From Magnaporthiopsis rhizophila (taxonomy: Eukaryota; Ascomycota; Sordariomycetes; Magnaporthales; Magnaporthaceae): DNA of 39,134 nt. The stretch is taken from positions 1-39,134 of the forward strand of contig PYSS01000202.1 in NCBI GenBank assembly GCA_003049465.1, in the 5' to 3' direction. Below, in pieces: positions 10,801-21,029 of the stretch. The position numbers and the translations under genes were made by a program. The first letter of the stretch is position 1; the number at the start of each line of letters is the position of its first letter. Under the pieces are notes generated by a model. It had not been told where the DNA came from and did not search any database. It saw nothing but the letters and a program-made list of their open reading frames with translations.

Positions 10801-12140
10801 GCCAAAAAAGCGCGCCAAAGGGCCATAAGCCCACGGCCCCAAAATTACCCAAAATAATTAAATAAGTAGCAAAAAAAAACCTATATCCCAAAATATTATT
10901 TAGCTAAATTTATTATTTTAACAAAAACTGTATGGTTTATTGCTCCGATAAAAATGCTACAGGGTATTACCTTAAATAATAATTTATTATATTATAATAA
11001 ACTGGCTAACCCCGGGATAATAACAAAAAATTCGAAAAATTAGCCCAGCACAAAAGTATATCAAACATTTCGGTTAATAATTTCGAAAAAAACCCAAATA
11101 TAAATGCAAAAATAAAACAATCCTTGGGCTAAACGCATTTGTTACAAGCACAGAAAAAAAAACTAAACCTAACAAATTTCTGGAAAACTGCAAAAACGGG
11201 CCCCAATAACAAAAAATTTAACAAAAAACAGCAAATAATCGATTTTAAAAAACTCCAGCAAAAATTTAATTAGTAACTGATCAATATGGAAAAATAACCC
11301 CCTATAACCAAAAAAAAAATACAAAAAGCATATACCTTATTTAGGTTTTTGGAAATAAACCGATAATTTTGGGATTAGCCCAAACCTATTAGCGGTTTAA
11401 TATGCAAAAAACCGGCGCAAAACGATAAAAAAAAGCCCCTGGATTGGCTAAAGGATAACCAATCGGTTATTTATTATAGGGCACTATTCGAAAATATTCC
11501 GAACCTAAACCAATAGCTAGCGCAGCCATATGCGCTAAACTATAAAAATATAAACCCTAATACAGGCCATTATAATAAACTTTTTTGGGCCAAATATTTA
11601 TATAATAATTACAAATAATATATAGCCAAAAAGCTAAAGCATAATTTTTTTCCACAAAAAAAAGGAAAAAAACCAGTGCGGTACTTATAATAAAAATACT
11701 AATTTTCGAAATGGTGGATAACAAAAATGGGCTATAAAAATTTTGCAGCAACCTTTAAATTATCGCCAGCTTATTTTATAATATGCTTAGCAGAAATTTT
11801 TATACACCAAATATATGGAAAACCGGAGTGCAAAATATATATAAAAAAAAAAGCAAAGGCCTAAATAAACGGGTTTGCCCGATCGAAAAAAATAATCGGG
11901 GCCCAGCAATAGGTGCCCCAAATAAAAAATTAAAAAGCTTACCCGAAAATAGGGCATAAATAGGGCAATAACCAGCAAAATCCCTAACAGTAATAATTAC
12001 CAACCAATATAAATATATCAGGATAATAATATATTGGAAAAGGCGAAAAATAAAAATTATAATCGATTATAAAGCCCAAAAAAACTATTTTTCGCCAAAA
12101 ATGGTAAAAAAATACAGCATTTCAATATATTAAAAAAGGA
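10801..12140 (+). pseudogene. Element A gag-protease linker region, unassigned
   Basis: Polyprotein region between the zinc knuckle and the protease. No motif could be read and stops are frequent. The minus-strand open frames at 10569-10891 and 11557-12003 are hydrophobic antisense shadows of AT-rich sequence. The position suggests the C-terminal part of gag plus the start of pol. Confidence 0.45.
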
Positions 12141-13920
12141 ACCATATAACTTTATAATAATAAAATAAAAGCCAGTTATATTTAATAAAAAAAAAATCGA
12201 TATTAAAATCGATCATTTCAAATTTCGATTTTTGGGAAAAATTTGCAAAATAATCCTAAATATTATAAATATAAAAGGGAAAAACCTAATTTTGGGCCTT
12301 TTATAATTTAAAAAATATAACCCTTTAATAAATTGGGTTACCGAACAAATTTAATGGAAAAAATTATTATTAATTAGCAAAAAAGCCTAATAGTTACGGG
12401 CCCCAAATAATAAAAATCGGATGCTAAAAAGGGTAGCCGTAACGGTAGCAAAATATAATAATTAGCCCTGGCAAACTGCACTAACCGAAATGCTAATAAA
12501 TACGGATATAAACAAACCCGACAAACAGAAAACTATTAAGGATAAATTTAAAAATATTTCTAAAAAATACCATAAATATTAAAAATTGTTCCAGAAAAAT
12601 TTAAAAACGGTATTACCGGAATACGGACCATTTAACTACAAAATTAAGCTTAAACCAGAAGTATAGCTTAAATACCAAAAATTATATCGATTAAACCTTT
12701 GGTAAAAAAAGCTGTTATAAAAACAGTTAAAAAAAAAAATCAAAAAGGGATTTATCAAACCTTTTAATTTTTTTATAGGATATAAAATTTTATTTATTTC
12801 CAAAAAAAATAGGGAAAAACGGATATATATTAATTATTATCCGTTAAATCAGGAAATGATAAAAAATCAGTATTTTTTATTTTTAATTAACAAATTTAAA
12901 AACAAGCTCGGGAAAAGCAGGTGGTTTATAGCCCTAAATTTACGCAAAATTTATAAATTATTAAAAATTAAAAAGGGGGATAAATAAAAAACCGCTTTTC
13001 GAACCAAGCTTAAAATATTTGAATTATTGGTAATAATTTTCGGATTTACCAATATACCAGCCACGTTCCAATAAATAATTAACCACATATTGCAAAAATA
13101 TCTCGATATTTTTGCTTTTGCATACCTAAATAATATCCTAATCTTTTTAAATATATTGGAAAAATACAAACAATATATATATAAGGTATTATAAAAATTA
13201 CAAAATACAAAACTTTTGGTTAACCCGGATAAATATATATAGCATTTTTTAAAAATAATTTTCCTCAGGTTTATTATTAAATAGGAAAAAATTTAAATAA
13301 AACCTAAAAAAGTACAGGCAGTAAAAAATTAGCCTATATTTATCACAGTTAAAAAAATACAAAATTTTTTGGGATTTTTAAATTTTTACCGAAAATTTAT
13401 CCGAAATTTTAGCAAAAAGGCCATATTATTTACGGATTTCACCAAAAATAATACCCAATTTTATTAGGGAATACAAAAATAAATAGCCTTTAATTTGCTA
13501 AAAAAAGCTATTATTTAAATACCGGTATTAGCAATACCAAACCCAAAAAAACCCTTTAAAATCGAAATTAATACATCAAATTTTGCTATTAAAAAATAAT
13601 TAGGGCAGCAAAACAACCAAAAAAAACTGCACTTTTATATATTTTTTTTGCAAAAATTAAATGAACCTAAACTAAATTATCAGATCCACGATAAAAAATT
13701 TTTTATTATTATCAAAATTTTAAAAAAATGAAAAATGTACTTATATAAAGCCAATTACCAAATTATAATATATATTAATTATAAAAATTTATTACAGTTT
13801 ATTATTAGCCAGATACTGAATAAAAAATAAATCCAATAAAATTAGTTTTTTTAAAATTATAACCTTCGAATTAAGGTTAAAAAAGGGTCAAAAAATGGCC
13901 AAACAAATGTTTTAAGCTGT
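12141..13920 (+). pseudogene. Element A pol: protease, reverse transcriptase and RNase H, RIP-degraded
   Basis: Protease end: NLILGLL-FKKYNPLINW (about 12285-12345), the degraded ILGLPWLxxHNPxIDW signature of fungal Gypsy elements. RT: GFIKPFNFFIGYKILFISKK, then RIYINYYPLNQ, KGDK-KTAFRTKLKIFELL, FGFTNIPATFQ and the catalytic AYLNNILIF at 13123-13140, where both Asp codons of YLDD are now AAT (13129-13134). After RT come VNPDKYI, VKKIQNFLGFLNFYRKFIR and, in the RNase H part, IEINTSNFAI (DASN in live elements). Order and spacing are normal for Ty3/Gypsy. The protein would copy element RNA into cDNA. Stops are mostly explained by G-to-A or C-to-T changes. Confidence 0.92.
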
Positions 13921-15080
13921 TAATTAAACCATTAGGTGGATATACCACCAGAAATATGCGCAGTTTTGGCCAAAAGGCCAAACGGATCCCTAATTTTGGC
14001 ATAATAAGCATTGGCCAAAACAACCCAACAAAAAAGCTGGACCCCAAAAAGGATCCAGCAGGTTTATAGCCAAATGGCTAATAAATATTAAAGGATTATT
14101 AAAATCTGGAAAAAATTTCGTTAGTATTACGGATTTATAAAAACCTGCACCAAAATATGGAAAGCAATTAAAAATTATAAAAGTTGTGCAAAAAATAAAA
14201 CCAGCAGATATAAATTTTACGGATTATTTTAACCCTTACCAGTATTTAGCAAAGCATGGCAAAAAATTACGATAAATTTTATGGTTAAGCTTCCCAAATT
14301 AAAAAAACCATTAATAAATGTTCAATATAATAATATTTTAATAATAATAAATAAATTTACCAAATATACCTTATTTTTATTTTATAAGAAAAGCAGCAAT
14401 ATTATAAAATTAGCATATATTTTTATCAGAAATATGATATCAAAATACGGAACACTTAACAAATTAATCACAGATCGAAACAAATTATTCACAAATTTTG
14501 AAAGGCTTTAATAGCAAAATTTGGAGCAAAATATGCATTATTAATAGCTTATTATCCTAAAACAGATAAATAAACGGAACGAACAAACCAAACCATAAAA
14601 CAATATTTATATTATTATATTAATTATAAATAAACTAACTGGGTATAATTATTTTTTATAACCCAATTTGTTTATAATAATTCGGTACACAAAAATATAA
14701 AAATAACGCCGTTTTTCGCAAATTATAAATTTATACCTATAATATATAAAAAACCTAAAACAAAAAAAAACGCTTCAATAGCAAAAATACAAATCACCAA
14801 AATAATTAAATTATACAAATATTTGCAAAAAAAACTCGAAAAATTTCGGAAATACATATTCACCCAGGCAAATAAAAAAAGGCTCGAAAAACTAACCTTT
14901 AAAAAAAAGAATAATATTTATTTTTTGCACCGCAATATTAAAATAAAATAACCAAATAATAAACTGGATTACAAAAAATTCGGACCGTTCAAAATTAAAA
15001 AAATAATTCTACCAATTAATTATAAACTTCAGCTATTGCTAACGATAAAAATTTATCCTATTTTTTACGTTTTTTTATTA
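13921..15080 (+). pseudogene. Element A pol: integrase, RIP-degraded
   Basis: The zinc-binding end reads CAKNKTSRYKFYGLF (about 14185-14230). The DDE core follows: KAWQKITINFMVKLPKLK, where the first catalytic Asp of DF is now Asn, then ILIIINKFTKY and LITDRNKLFTN with the second Asp retained. 14281-14511 is a genuinely in-frame open 76-codon piece of this core. After a frame change, YYPKTDK-TERTNQTIKQYL (about 14550-14610) and VYNNSVHKNIKITPFFANYK carry the third catalytic region. LHRNIKIK and KKFGPFKI (about 14930-15000) are the GPF/Y module. Integrase inserts the cDNA; it is inactive here. Confidence 0.9.
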
Positions 15081-15089
15081 AAATCGGCA

Positions 15090-15310
15090 TTATTTGGTTC
15101 GAAAAACACAAAATTAATAAAAATTAACCCGAACCAAAAATAAAAAGTTAAAAAAATCCTTAATAATAAAGTACAGTACCGCAAATAATAATATTTAATT
15201 AAATAGGCAGGATACGGATACAAGTATAATATATGGGAAAAAAAAACGAACCTTATAAATTGCTAAAAAGTTTTATAAAAATATTAGCAAAAGCAATTAT
15301 AAAAAGGTTA
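15090..15310 (+). pseudogene. Element A chromodomain at the pol C-terminus
   Basis: Reads KVKKILNNKVQYRK--YLIK-AGYGYKYNIWEKK, i.e. the chromodomain pattern (acidic-V-E-ILD, YLIKW.GY, N/TWEP) with RIP changes. Chromodomains of chromovirus integrases bind methylated histone H3 and steer insertion to heterochromatin, which fits an element lying among other dead repeats. The aromatic cage position after YLIK is now a stop (TGG to TAG/TAA type). B has the equivalent at about 19810-19990. Confidence 0.87.
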
Positions 15311-15481
15311 ACAAATAACAAAAAAGTTTAATCCGATAGCGCGTTACTGCAATAGCAAAACATTATTATATTAAAGGTTATACTGGAAGTTAAACCCAAA
15401 ACCTTTTAATAAGGATCGAAATGCATTATTATTGCGCTATGCAACCTGAGAAAATCGTTAAAAGCCTATTAATTTATCCGA

Positions 15482-15958
15482 TTAAAAAAGGGCAAATAGA
15501 TCGAGATCCGGATAAACCCCGAGCCCGTCCCAGTTAGGGGGTAAAAAAAGGAAATCGGGGGATAACAGGTTTAAAAATACGGCAAAAGCCTGCGCAACCG
15601 CTTTTTTGGCCTTTTCCCGCTCGACCTGCTTTAATTTTTTAACGCTGTTAATTTTGCAACAAATTGCACGTATTTTTTTTTCAAACCATATTTTTTTTTG
15701 CTTATGCAAATGCTTAATTTAAGTGCTAATAGCAAACAATTTTTGTTTAATAGCGCAATATTTCTTTTTGGCAGCCTCCAGCTCGGCCTTTAATTTTGCG
15801 TGCTGGTTGCTAATAAAACGAAACTGTTCCGGAGTAAGGCCAAAAATATCGTATTAAAACCGCCCCTGACAAATATATTTCACGCACCGAAAAAAATCTC
15901 GGGGGGAAACCTTGCACCTGGAACAACCAAAAGCCTCGCAAAAAAAACAGGAAAGCAT
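15482..15958 (-). pseudogene. Antisense accessory ORF of element A (CxxC-x4-CxxC plus coiled coil), two RIP stops
   Basis: On the strand opposite to pol, between the chromodomain and the 3' LTR, a single frame of 158 codons runs from ATG at 15958 to TAA at 15482, interrupted by only two TAA codons. That is exceptional for this AT-rich window. The N-terminus has CFFCEAFGCSRCK, a C-x2-C-x4-C-x2-C pattern that could bind zinc, followed by SPRDFFRC. Next come LTPEQFRFISNQHAKL and a charged helical stretch (ELEAAKKKY, later KKLKQVEREKAKKAV) likely to be a coiled coil. The C-terminus is P/L/D-rich (NWDGLGVYPDLDL). Degraded equivalents occur in B, also antisense. The protein is not a Gypsy core enzyme. 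I recognise the type only loosely, as an accessory or hypothetical protein carried by ascomycete repeats. Function unknown. Confidence 0.75.
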
Positions 15959-16145
15959 TTCGATTAAGGAAAAAAAAAAGAAAGCAAAAAGGTTATTTTA
16001 ACAGATAATTAATAACGCTGATTTGTACTTTTGCACCTAACCAAATATTTTGTTAAAAAAAAGGGACAGAAAATGGTAAAAAAGGAAAATACCTATTATT
16101 AACAAAAGGATAGGGCTGCAGGTTTTGGCCAAAGGATTTGGTTTA

Positions 16146-16160
16146 AAAAAGAAAACCTAA
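16146..16160 (+). promoter_or_regulatory. Probable polypurine tract of element A
   Basis: AAAAAGAAAACCTAA lies immediately 5' of the 3' LTR. B has GGAAAGGGAACCTAA at 21015-21029 at the same place. A purine run next to the LTR is where plus-strand DNA synthesis starts in LTR elements. Confidence 0.65.
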
Positions 16161-16651
16161 TATTATAATTATAACTGGCAAAAAACAGAAGGGCTGGGGC
16201 TAACCCCCAGCAGAACGCTTTTACCCCGCAATTATAAAGGCCAGGGGCCGAATAACCAAAACCAAGCTAAGGGAAAAAAGTTACATAATTAAGCATTTAT
16301 CTAAGCACGGGTGATATGTTTGATATGTTCGCTATAAAATATAACAGATATAGCAAACATAGCACAATGATATATTCGCTATGTAACATAACAAATATAG
16401 CAAATATAGCACAGGCATAATAAAAAAGGGTTGCTAGTATATAAGGCAAGGGATTTTTATTATGTTAAATAGTTTTTAACTAAGGCCTTGGTATCAGTTA
16501 ACCTAAGTTAGCTTTAAGGCACCCCTTTGGGCAAACAATCGAGACCTTTGTTATTACCCTAGTTCCCAGCACAAGCAACTTTGTAAAAACCTTACTGCTC
16601 AGCGCCTCTCCTAGCGTATTTTACCCTAGAAGCAGAGAACCGTTTATAACA
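16161..16651 (+). repeat. Element A 3' LTR
   Basis: 491 bp, TATTATAATTATAACTGG to TTTATAACA, a full-length partner of 9322-9812. TATATAAGG box at 16438-16446. It retains more C/G than the 5' LTR in its 3' half (for example CCTCTCCTAGCG against TTTTTTTTAATA), so the two copies were hit by RIP to different extents. Confidence 0.93.
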
Positions 16652-18540
16652 CAGAAATAATAATAAAATATAACATACCGATATGCCAAAAATAATAGCC
16701 ATATAATTTTAAAATTATAAAAAAAAACCAATCATTTATAACGGTAAAATAATCGATATAAAAATTAATCGATTCAAATTTAAAATATTAAGGAAAATTT
16801 GTAAAATTACCCTGAATATAATAAATATAAAAAAAAACCTAATTTTCGGCCTTCCCTGGTTTAAAAAATAATCCTTTAATAAATTGGGTTTCGGAAAAAA
16901 TTTAATAAAGGAAATTATTACTAGCAAATAGAAATACCCAATAATTATAAGCCCCGAGCAATAAAAAATAAAGGCGAGACAGGATTATTATAATTATAGC
17001 AGGATTTGGCAATTAACCCTAACAAATTATACTAATAACTTTGTAATTATCAGGCAATATCGGTCTTAATAGCAAAAAAACGCAAAATTAAAAGCAATAT
17101 TATAAAAAAAATTATAATTAAAATTGCGAATTAAAAAAAGGTATAATCAAAATTAATAATTAAAAAATAAAAATAACCAGGGATTATAACCAAAGTTATA
17201 ATCCGCTTAATAAATACGCATATTAATATTTAAAAAATATTTTTAAAAAGTACCACAGGTACTGCAAATTGTTTTAATAGGATTTGGAAATAATATTTGC
17301 AGGAATTGGGACCGTTTAATTATAAAATTAAATTTAAACCTAAAATTTAACTTAATTATCAAAAATTATACCGGTTAAACCCTAAATAATAAAGGTTATT
17401 ATGCGAATAATTTGCGGAAAATTTGAAATAAAGCATTATTTAACCTTTAGATTTTCCAATAGGATATAGGATATTATTTATCCCTAAAAAAAATGGGAAA
17501 AACGGATAAATATTAATTATTATTTGTTAAATAAAACTATAATAAAAGATCGATATTTTTTATTTTTTATTAATAAATTATAAAACCGGCTCGATAAAAC
17601 CAAATAATTTACAGTTTTAAATTTGTGCAAAATATGTAAACCTGTTAAAAATTAAAAAAAGAAACAAATAAAAAACCTCCTTTTAAACCCGGCTAGAAAT
17701 ATACGAATTGCTAATAATAACCTTTGAATTTATTAATATATCAGCCATATTTTAGTAAATAATTAATCATATACTGCAAAAATACTTAAATATTTATATA
17801 TTTGCTAATTTAAATAATATTTTAATTTCTTTAAAAATGCTGGAAAAATATAAAGAGTATATGCATAAAATTTTGCAAAAGCTGCAAATGCAAAGTTTTA
17901 ATTAAATCCGAAAAATGCGCATAGCATATATAGGAGATTATTTTTTTAAAATATATAATTATGCCAAAATAAGTATATATGGAATCCAAAAAGGTACAGG
18001 TTATAAAAAAATAGCCCAAATCGATTAAAATTAAAAAAGTATAAAGCTTTTTAAGTTGTTTAAACTTTTACTGCCGGTTTATTCGGAATTTTTGCAAATT
18101 AGTATTTTTATTTACGAATTTTACCAAAAGTAATACCTAATTTGATTGGGAAATGCAAAAATAAAAGGCTTTTAACCTATTAAAAAGTTATAATATAAAA
18201 ATTAATACTAGTTTTTTCCAAACCCAAATAAACCCTTTAAAATTAAAACCAATATGTTAAATTTTACAATCGGAGCCCAATTTAGCCAGTAAAACGATAA
18301 CAAAAGGTTATACTTTTGCACCTTTTTATTACATAAATTTAAAGGACCGAAATTAAATTATCCAATCCATAATAAAAAGCTTATAATTATTATTCGAATT
18401 TTGGAAAAATAAAAGGCATATTTATACCAGCAAATTACCAAATTATAATTTATATAAACTATAAAAACGTTGCACATTTTATTATTTGCCAAATTTTAAA
18501 TAAATAATGAATCCCGTAAAATTAATTTTTTTAGAATTAT
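16652..18540 (+). pseudogene. Element B pol: protease, reverse transcriptase, RNase H, RIP-degraded
   Basis: B resumes here after element A. The protease end reads NLIFGLPWFKK (about 16835-16870). RT shows GYRILFIPKKNGKNG, KKRNK-KTSF-TRLEIYELL, HILQKYLNIYIFANLNNILI with YLDD degraded to NLNN (17813-17818), then FKIKTNMLNFTIGAQF in RNase H and LNYPIHNKKL. It is the same family as A and aligns along the whole stretch, but stops and frameshifts are more frequent, consistent with an older or more often RIPed copy. The 63-codon minus-strand frame at 16736-16927 is a shadow. Confidence 0.88.
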
Positions 18541-19990
18541 AATTTCCGGATCAAATATACAAAACGATTGAAAAATGGATAGGTAAATATTTTACACCGC
18601 CAATTAAAGCATAAGGATAAGGTACTATTAAAAATATATATAATTTTAGCATAAAAACCAGACAGGTTTTTGGTTTTAATATAATAGATATTAATTAAAA
18701 CTGTACCTTAAAAAATAAACCCCTAAAAAGATCCAGCAAATCCATAGCCAGTTGGTTTATGGGTACCAAAAGGTGATTAAAACCTGAAAAAAATTATAAT
18801 AGCACCACGGGTTTACCGAAACCCAAACCATAATCCGCAAAATAATAAAAAATTGCAAAAACTGTACCAAAAATAAGGCCAGCAACAGCAAATATAAGCT
18901 TTATGGATTATTTTAGCCTTTACCGGCGCTTAATAAAGTATAGTCAAAATTACGATAAATTTTGTAATTAAGCTTTTTAAATTAAAAAAGCCCTTAATAA
19001 ATGCCCAGTATAATAATATTTTAACAATGGTAAATAGGTTTACCAAATATATTTTAGTTTTATCTTATAAAAAAAGCAATAATATTGCACAATTAATATA
19101 TATTTTTATCAGGAATATAATTTTAAAATATGGGATGCCCAATAAATTAATCACAGATCGAAACAAATTATTTACCAGCAAAATTTAAAAAGCCCTAATG
19201 GCCAAACTCGGAGCAAAATATATATCATTAAAAATTTATTATCCCAAAACGGATAAGCAAATAAAATAAACGAACCAGACCATAAAATAATATTTATAAT
19301 ATTTTATTAATTATAAACAAAATAATTGGGTATAATTATGTTCCATAGCCTAATTTTTTTCTAATAATTCGGTATACAAATATATAAAAATCACACTATT
19401 CTTTGCAAATTAGGGGTTTATACCTATAATATATAAAAAACGCAAAGCAAAAAAAACGTTTTAATAGCAAAAATACAGGTTACTAAAATAACCAAACTAT
19501 ATAAACACCTGCAGGAAAAGCTTGAGAAAAATTACAAAAATACATATCCACCCAAACAAATAAAAGCTTAAAAAACCAACGTTTAAAAAAAGAATAGCAT
19601 TTATCTTTTGTACCGCAATATTAAAATAAAACGGCCAAATAATAAACTGAATCAAAAAAATTCGGACCTTTTAAAATTAAAAAAGTAATTTTGAAAATTA
19701 ATTATAAATTTTAATTATTACGAACTATGAAAATCCATTTTATTTTTTACATTTTTTTGTTAAAACCGGCACCGCCTGGTTCAAAAAGCGCAAATTAATA
19801 AAAATCGACCCAAAACAAAAGTGGGAAATTAGAAAGGTTTTTAATAATAAAATATGCTACCGCAAATAATAATATTTGGTTAAATAAGCAGGATAAGACT
19901 ATAAAATATAACATATAAAAAAAACTTTGGAAATTACCAGGAAATTTTACAAAAATATCAACAAAAATAATTATAAAAAAATTAGCAAAA
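18541..19990 (+). pseudogene. Element B pol: integrase and chromodomain, RIP-degraded
   Basis: Degraded integrase. FVIKLFKLKKPLINAQYNNI near 18960-19015 corresponds to the first catalytic region, and LITDRNKLFTSK (about 19150-19180) holds the second Asp. YYPKTDKQIK near 19235 and TPIIYKKRK-type wording follow, then YRNIK / GPFKI. A chromodomain (IRKVFNNKICYRK--YLVK-AG) sits at about 19810-19900. It shows the same domain order as A. A solo family-C LTR interrupts the 3' untranslated part at 20006. Confidence 0.85.
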
Positions 19991-20005
19991 AAAAAGCTTA
20001 ACCTA

Positions 20006-20194
20006 TATGATAGGTTAGGCCACAGAAGGGTCGTCTGGTGGGCGCCAAAGTGGTGTTATTCTACAAGATGAGGAGGAAAAGGGTAGAATCGGGCCTTGCC
20101 CTTGGAGGGCTCGAGGCGACCCCTGTATACAGGAGTCATGGCCCAGGGAGCAACCTTGGGTCACATGATCCGTGCCCAGCACGGATCCGTAACA
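20006..20194 (-). mobile_element. Solo LTR of family C (copy 2) with 5-bp target duplication
   Basis: A 189-bp LTR on the minus strand, TGTTACGGATCCGTGC (20194 downward) to CCTATCATA (20006), flanked by ACCTA at 20001-20005 and 20195-20199. Comparison with element A at 15310-15360 confirms the empty site. The 5' end can form the hairpin GGATCCGTGC / GCACGGATCC. The middle holds CTGTATACAGGGG where the sister copies have TATATATAGG. It is GC-rich with little RIP damage, so it is a late arrival or too short to attract RIP. Open frames of 67 and 93 codons across it on the two strands are chance. Confidence 0.9.
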
Positions 20195-20199
20195 ACCTA

Positions 20200-20459
20200 A
20201 CAATATACTGTTGCGCACAGCGAAATATTATTATGTTAAAAGTTGTACTAAAAGTTAAACCCAAAACCTTTTATTTAAAAAATAAATATGCCATTATTGC
20301 GCGATATAACCGGAAATAATTGGTTAAAAAAAACAATAACCAACCAAAATAAAAAAAAACAAATAAATCTAGGTTTGGATTAACCAAAGGATCAGCCCAG
20401 CCCAGAAATAGCAAAAAAAAATCGGAAAGCAAAAAATTAAAAGGGGCAGGGGCTTATAT
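20200..20459. other. Element B 3' untranslated region
   Basis: Aligns with A 15330-15480 (TTAAAAGTTGTACTAAAAGTTAAACCCAAAACC against TTAAAGGTTATACTGGAAGTTAAACCCAAAACC). No coding signal on the plus strand. It leads into the antisense ORF remnant. Confidence 0.6.
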
Positions 20460-20860
20460 AACCGCCTTTTCAATTTTTTTCCGCTTAACCCATTTTAGCT
20501 TTTTAATAATATCAATACGACGAAAAAAAATGCAAAGCTTTTTTTAATCAAAAATCCTTTTATTTTTACAAATGCTTAAATCGGCCATAAAAAGTACAAC
20601 GCTTTTTTTTTACCCGATTGTTAAATGCTTAATATTCCTTTTTTATAGCCCTAACCTTGGCCTCCATTTATTGGTATTAATAATTAATAATATGAAGTTA
20701 TGCAAAAAAAAGGCCAAAAATATTGCATCCCGAACGGTTAATACAGAGGTATTTTTTATACCAAAACAAATTTCGGAAAACAGCAAAATATTCCTCCCGT
20801 TTAAAAATTTTATAATAATAAAAATAAAAAACATAGCCATAAAAAATACAAAAACCAAAG
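20460..20860 (-). pseudogene. Antisense accessory ORF of element B, strongly degraded
   Basis: Minus-strand counterpart of the antisense ORF of A (15482-15958). The plus-strand DNA aligns (GGCCAAAAATAT...CGG block at about 20720-20780 with A 15838-15900). On the minus strand MEAKVRAIKKEY corresponds to LKAELEAAKKKY of A, and KKLKWVKRKKIEKAV corresponds to KKLKQVEREKAKKAV. Stops and frame changes are many and the CxxC motifs are not readable. It shows that the antisense ORF is a family trait and not a chance frame in A. The plus-strand 102-codon frame at 20572-20880 is its shadow. Confidence 0.6.
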
Positions 20861-21029
20861 CAAACAAATCCTTATATTAAAAGATTTTCTTCGCAAAAGG
20901 ATATTTTTGTACCCAACCAAACATTTTATTGGGACCAGGGCGGGTAAAAAAAAAAGATTTACCGGTTAACAAAGAATAAAAGAATACATATATAGCCAAA
21001 AAAAACCTGGCTTTGGAAAGGGAACCTAA

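Larger units (their letters stand above)
9322..16651 (+). mobile_element. Element A: full-length Ty3/Gypsy chromovirus, RIP-inactivated
   Basis: A complete LTR retrotransposon of 7330 bp. Both LTRs are 491 bp long and the element is flanked by a perfect 5-bp target duplication, CAGAA (9317-9321 and 16652-16656). Order: LTR, gag, protease, RT, RNase H, integrase, chromodomain, then an antisense ORF, polypurine tract and LTR. The two LTRs were identical at insertion and now differ almost only by C/T and G/A transitions without net length change, the mark of RIP. The element sits inside the protease region of B in the same orientation, so it is younger than B. No open frame survives across any domain except short stretches, so it is dead. 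Confidence 0.93.

Noticed and set aside
20015..20319. 67- and 93-codon frames on both strands around 20015-20319
   Set aside because: They span a GC-rich solo LTR that simply has few stops. The same LTR in other copies gives unrelated frames.
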